DNA of 64,000 nucleotides, from contig DATAKL010000059.1 of the NCBI GenBank assembly GCA_036261625.1, positions 62,001 through 126,000 of the forward strand. The letters are read 5' to 3'. Origin of the DNA: JAAXKN01 sp036261625 (GTDB lineage Bacteria; Bacteroidota; Ignavibacteria; Ignavibacteriales; SURF-24). A program made the translations under genes and the position numbers. Positions within the stretch are counted from its first letter, which is position 1. Every line of letters starts with the position of its first letter. Shown piece after piece: positions 61,163 to 64,000 of this stretch. The notes below the pieces were generated by a model, which made no database searches, was not told the DNA's origin, and worked only from the letters and a program-made list of their open reading frames with translations.

Positions 61163-62035
61163 ATTAAAGTTATTACTACTGTTAAGGAAATGCAGGATTA
61201 TTCCCTTCGGAAAAAAAGGGAAGGGAAAACTATCGGCTTTGTTCCCACTATGGGATTTCTTCACGAAGGCCACTTGTCGCTTGTAAGAAAGGCCAGGGAA
61301 GCGGCCGATAGCGTTGTCGTTTCCATATTTGTCAATCCCACGCAGTTTGCCCCGAATGAGGACTTTTCCAAATACCCCAGGGACGAAGAAAAAGACAAGA
61401 GCCTGCTTGAGGCCGAAGGTGTCGACTGCGTATTTATTCCTTCGGCCCTTGAAATCTATCCCGAAGGGTTTCAGACCTATGTCGAGGTAACAGGTATAAC
61501 AAAAGGACTTGAAGGTCAGTCGCGCCCGACGCATTTTAAGGGTGTTACAACAGTTGTGACGATACTTTTTAACTCTGTAATGCCGGACGTGGCCGTTTTC
61601 GGACAGAAAGACGCCCAGCAGGCAGCAGTCCTAAGGCGCATGGCTTTAGATCTCAGAATGAACATTCAGATCATCGTTTCCCCGATTGTGCGCGAGGCTG
61701 ACGGACTGGCACTGAGTTCAAGGAATGTTTACCTCTCTGAAAAAGAAAGAAAGGATGCCCTTGTCTTAAGCCGCTCCTTGAGATATGCCGATGAAATGAT
61801 CACTTCCGGGGAAAGGGATTCGGAGAAGATCATTCAGGAGATGAAAAAAAAGTTTGACAGGGTAGATTCTGCCCATCCGGATTACATTAAAATTGTTGAT
61901 TCCAAAACCTTTGAAGACGCAGTTGCGCTTTCCGCAGGCGGAGAGTACTTTATTTTAATTGCGTGCAGGATAGGGAAGACAAGGCTCATTGATAATTTGC
62001 TCGTTAAGGTAAGCAATCCGGAACTTTCCATATAA
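61163..62035 (+). CDS. panC: Pantothenate synthetase, apparent ATT start codon
   Basis: Joins pantoate and beta-alanine using ATP. From the ATT at 61163 the protein has 290 residues; PTMGFLHEGH lies at 28-37, FVNPTQF follows, and later FGQKDAQQ and ALSSRNVYL. In E. coli PanC, as I recall it, the PTMG motif also starts at residue 28. The first ATG (61190) would remove the leading strand VITTV and leave no Shine-Dalgarno, whereas ATT has AGGAG six bases upstream and an in-frame stop lies at 61151. No ATG, GTG or TTG lies between. Other pan genes are not nearby. Confidence 0.94.
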   Translation: MKVITTVKEMQDYSLRKKREGKTIGFVPTMGFLHEGHLSLVRKAREAADSVVVSIFVNPTQFAPNEDFSKYPRDEEKDKSLLEAEGVDCVFIPSALEIYPEGFQTYVEVTGITKGLEGQSRPTHFKGVTTVVTILFNSVMPDVAVFGQKDAQQAAVLRRMALDLRMNIQIIVSPIVREADGLALSSRNVYLSEKERKDALVLSRSLRYADEMITSGERDSEKIIQEMKKKFDRVDSAHPDYIKIVDSKTFEDAVALSAGGEYFILIACRIGKTRLIDNLLVKVSNPELSI

Positions 62036-62106
62036 ATAAATACTGCTGTAATTGCTTTGTTTTTATATACTTCCTTTTGTAAATTCGTATCGTTTATAAT
62101 AGCCTT

Positions 62107-62144
62107 TGGACCGGCAGTAAAATAACTTTTTAAATGCGGGTCCA
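62107..62144 (+). other. Hairpin in the leader of the polysaccharide export operon
   Basis: TGGACCGGCA (62107-62116) pairs with TGCGGGTCCA (62135-62144) with a single mismatch. There is no T run and it sits 40 bases before the SLBB gene, so it may be a leader structure rather than a terminator. Confidence 0.35.
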
Positions 62145-62183
62145 GTAGATATATTTTCTAACTTAACAATATGTGAAAAGCTA

Positions 62184-63650
62184 ATGTACAGGAAAACCAT
62201 ATTGCTTTTACTGCTTCTTACGGCTACTGCCATGGGGCAGACCAGGTCCGTCGGAAGTGATAATCTAAATTCAATGATGCCTTCAGCCGGCACTTTCAGC
62301 GTTACAATTGGCGGGACCTTTATTGTAAACGGTACCTTCCCCGCAATGCCGTTTGAAAGGGTTGATCAGTTTGTAACACGCATCTTTAACCAGTACAAGG
62401 TTCAGATGGTGAGCGATGTAAATACAAAGGATACGCGAAAGGCAGAAGAAACGGCTCAGAAAGCGGAGAATTTTTCAAGAAGAAACATTCTTCTTAAGAG
62501 AAGTGACGGCGAAGAGATGACTTTAGACCTGGAAAAGTTCCGCATGACAGGTGACTTTAAGGATAACCCTTATCTGAAGAATGATGACGTGCTCATTTTC
62601 TCCCCCCTTGATATAGCCAGAGATTTTATTTCAATTGACGGGGCTGTTAATCATCCGGTGAAATTTCCTTTTGTTGAAGGCGACAGGCTTTCAGATGCGC
62701 TGCTTTTTGCACAGGGGATAAACAAGGCTTATGAAAACGTTACGAAGGCCGAAATAATGCGCTCAAACTACTCCGGGACAAAAGACGAAACCATTATTGT
62801 TGACCTTAAGAGCGATGTTCCCTTAAAAAGAGCCGACAGAATAAGGGTACTGGCAGATGAGACGAACAGGAAAGACTACAGGGTGCTGGTTTTGGGTGAG
62901 GTCAGCCAGCCGGGCTACATACCAATTACAAGAGATAACACAACGATAAAGGATGTAATAAAGAAAGCCGGGGGTTTTAAGCCTACAGCCTCGCTCTTCA
63001 ATGCGGAAATTGTCAGGGGGAGCGACAGCTATACACTGTTCAAGAAAGACATGCTTACGAAGAGTTTTGAGCAGAACAAGTTGTCTAACGAGAAGATAGA
63101 AAAAGCACTGGATGACAACATTGAAATGGAAAAACTCATGATGGGAAGAATGTCCTATCTGACAGAAGAGGATACCGGTTCCTTTAAGATAGACGATCAG
63201 TTAAGGCTTTTAAGAGGAAACGGTCTTATTGACTTTACAAAGCTGGAGACAGATACCACTCAGGGCAATTTCGTAGTTAAAGACGGGGATGTGGTTCTTA
63301 TTCCAGAGCAGGAAAAGCTGGTTTATATTTACGGACAGATTTCCTCTCCGGGCTATCTGACATATGAGCCGGGAAAAGATGTAAGCTATTATGTACGTCA
63401 GGCCGGAGGTCTGGGAGAGCTTGCAAGAAGTTTTGATGATATAAGTGTTATCAAGGCAAAAACCAGGAAATGGGTTCCTGTAACCGATGAATCTCTGAAG
63501 GTGGAGCCGGGTGATTACATCTGGGTTCCGAAAAAAGTCCCCAGGACTTTCGCCTGGTATTTCGACCGTTATATGACGCGTGTTGCGGCAGTTGCCAGCG
63601 TAGTCAGTACAATTGTTACAATTATCTTATTAAGCAGACAGGCTAAGTAG
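62184..63650 (+). CDS. SLBB-domain polysaccharide export protein (Wza-like)
   Basis: A 488-residue exported protein with a signal peptide (about 1-18, TATAMGQ). It contains an export-type start and about three SLBB beta-grasp domains: DFISIDGAVNHPVKFPF (about 150), VLVLGEVSQPGYIPI (about 235) and VYIYGQISSPGYLTY (about 390). A helix at the very C-terminus (about 463-483) can cross a membrane, as in Wza. No lipobox is visible. It is followed by a Wzz-like gene, so this is the start of a capsule or exopolysaccharide operon. Confidence 0.9.
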   Translation: MYRKTILLLLLLTATAMGQTRSVGSDNLNSMMPSAGTFSVTIGGTFIVNGTFPAMPFERVDQFVTRIFNQYKVQMVSDVNTKDTRKAEETAQKAENFSRRNILLKRSDGEEMTLDLEKFRMTGDFKDNPYLKNDDVLIFSPLDIARDFISIDGAVNHPVKFPFVEGDRLSDALLFAQGINKAYENVTKAEIMRSNYSGTKDETIIVDLKSDVPLKRADRIRVLADETNRKDYRVLVLGEVSQPGYIPITRDNTTIKDVIKKAGGFKPTASLFNAEIVRGSDSYTLFKKDMLTKSFEQNKLSNEKIEKALDDNIEMEKLMMGRMSYLTEEDTGSFKIDDQLRLLRGNGLIDFTKLETDTTQGNFVVKDGDVVLIPEQEKLVYIYGQISSPGYLTYEPGKDVSYYVRQAGGLGELARSFDDISVIKAKTRKWVPVTDESLKVEPGDYIWVPKKVPRTFAWYFDRYMTRVAAVASVVSTIVTIILLSRQAK

Positions 63651-63670
63651 TTAATAAATACACAAGTAAA

Positions 63671-63698
63671 TTTAATTTAACAGCTTTAATTTAACAGC
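63671..63698. repeat. Two perfect 14-bp direct repeats
   Basis: TTTAATTTAACAGC occurs twice in direct succession between the SLBB and Wzz-like genes, just before the Shine-Dalgarno region of the latter. Confidence 0.9.
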
Positions 63699-63708
63699 GA
63701 AGAGCATC

Positions 63709-64000
63709 ATGGAACTAGAAATAGAAAAGCCAAAAACCGCTAAGTTATCTGACTATTTATACATACTTTACAAGTGGAAAAAGTTTCTGATATTAAATGT
63801 CCTGCTGCTTGTGATAGTGGCGGCAGTTGTTGCCTTTACCCTTCCGCTTGAGTATAAAGCGACGGCTGTTGTAATGATTCCCCCTGACAATTCGATGGGT
63901 CTGGGCGGACTGACGAGTCTCATCTCGGGAAAAGGGGGGAGTTCTTCTTTAGGGGCTAAGCTCCTGGGTGTTGGAAGTTCCTCTTCTGAAGATGTCCTGC
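63709..64000 (+). CDS. Wzz/chain-length determinant protein, N-terminal part only
   Basis: The 97 codons visible start MELEIEKPKTAKLSDYLYIL and continue into one membrane helix (FLILNVLLLVIVAAVVAF) and the typical next strand LEYKATAVVMIPPD. This is the Wzz/polysaccharide co-polymerase start, which sets chain length for exported polymers. The remainder lies beyond the window. ATG at 63709 follows AAGAGC. It continues the operon begun by the SLBB exporter. Confidence 0.88.
   Translation, partial: MELEIEKPKTAKLSDYLYILYKWKKFLILNVLLLVIVAAVVAFTLPLEYKATAVVMIPPDNSMGLGGLTSLISGKGGSSSLGAKLLGVGSSSSEDVL

Noticed and set aside
1..64000. tRNA, rRNA, CRISPR arrays, insertion sequences or prophage genes
   Set aside because: None was recognised. 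The intergenic regions are short and carry only hairpins, promoters and short repeats as listed.

Overview
The window is a dense, moderate-GC stretch of bacterial chromosome that looks like an Ignavibacteria-type member of the Bacteroidota/Chlorobi (FCB) group. The reasons are a giant SprA protein (type IX secretion/gliding translocon) followed directly by a PorX regulator, DUF4783 and DUF1573 proteins, several fibronectin-type lipoproteins, and promoters that fit the Bacteroidota pattern TTG-n19..22-TAnnTTTG. Unlike many Bacteroidota, many genes also have clear Shine-Dalgarno sequences. The assignment rests on gene content only. I saw no rRNA, tRNA, CRISPR array, insertion sequence or prophage.

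Layout. 1-1.8 kb (minus): a truncated Fn3 lipoprotein and a beta-CASP metallo-beta-lactamase protein. 2-7.1 kb: a lytic transglycosylase, then a Tat-exported three-subunit molybdenum hydroxylase resembling periplasmic aldehyde oxidoreductase PaoABC. 7.3-11 kb: tgt-yajC-ribBA, then speB. 11.1-13.6 kb: an acyltransferase (minus) and a secreted trypsin-like lipoprotein. 13.8-30.4 kb: a complete division and cell-wall (dcw) cluster, mraZ-rsmH-ftsL-ftsI-murE-murF-mraY-murD-ftsW-murG-(PH-like membrane protein)-murC-ftsQ-ftsA-ftsZ, nearly gapless, with a MraZ-type operator at its head and a large terminator at its tail. 30.6-32.8 kb (minus): a GT39 glycosyltransferase and a DedA protein.

33.1-49.3 kb: an Fn3 lipoprotein; a chain of DUF4783, a 1285-residue histidine kinase, a helicase-nuclease, an RDD protein and an FMN-barrel-like protein; a SpmA-SpmB fusion; a 2-hydroxyacid dehydrogenase; then alanine dehydrogenase, a CoA-transferase and a phosphoesterase. 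49.4-58.4 kb: sprA and porX. 58.4-62 kb: tsaE, tsaB, a double-DUF1573 protein, accD and panC, mostly housekeeping. 62.2 kb to the end: the start of an exopolysaccharide export operon (SLBB exporter, Wzz-like protein cut by the window edge).

The most unusual observation concerns translation starts. panC and sprA both carry clearly coding, family-typical N-termini upstream of the first ATG/GTG/TTG. panC appears to start at ATT behind a perfect AGGAG, and sprA at ATA (or ATT), giving it the signal peptide it needs. Other points of interest are the 10-bp-period MraZ box array under a Bacteroidota-type promoter, the PH-like protein inside the dcw cluster, the very large multi-membrane histidine kinase, and the helicase-nuclease with a four-cysteine Fe-S signature and no partner gene beside it.
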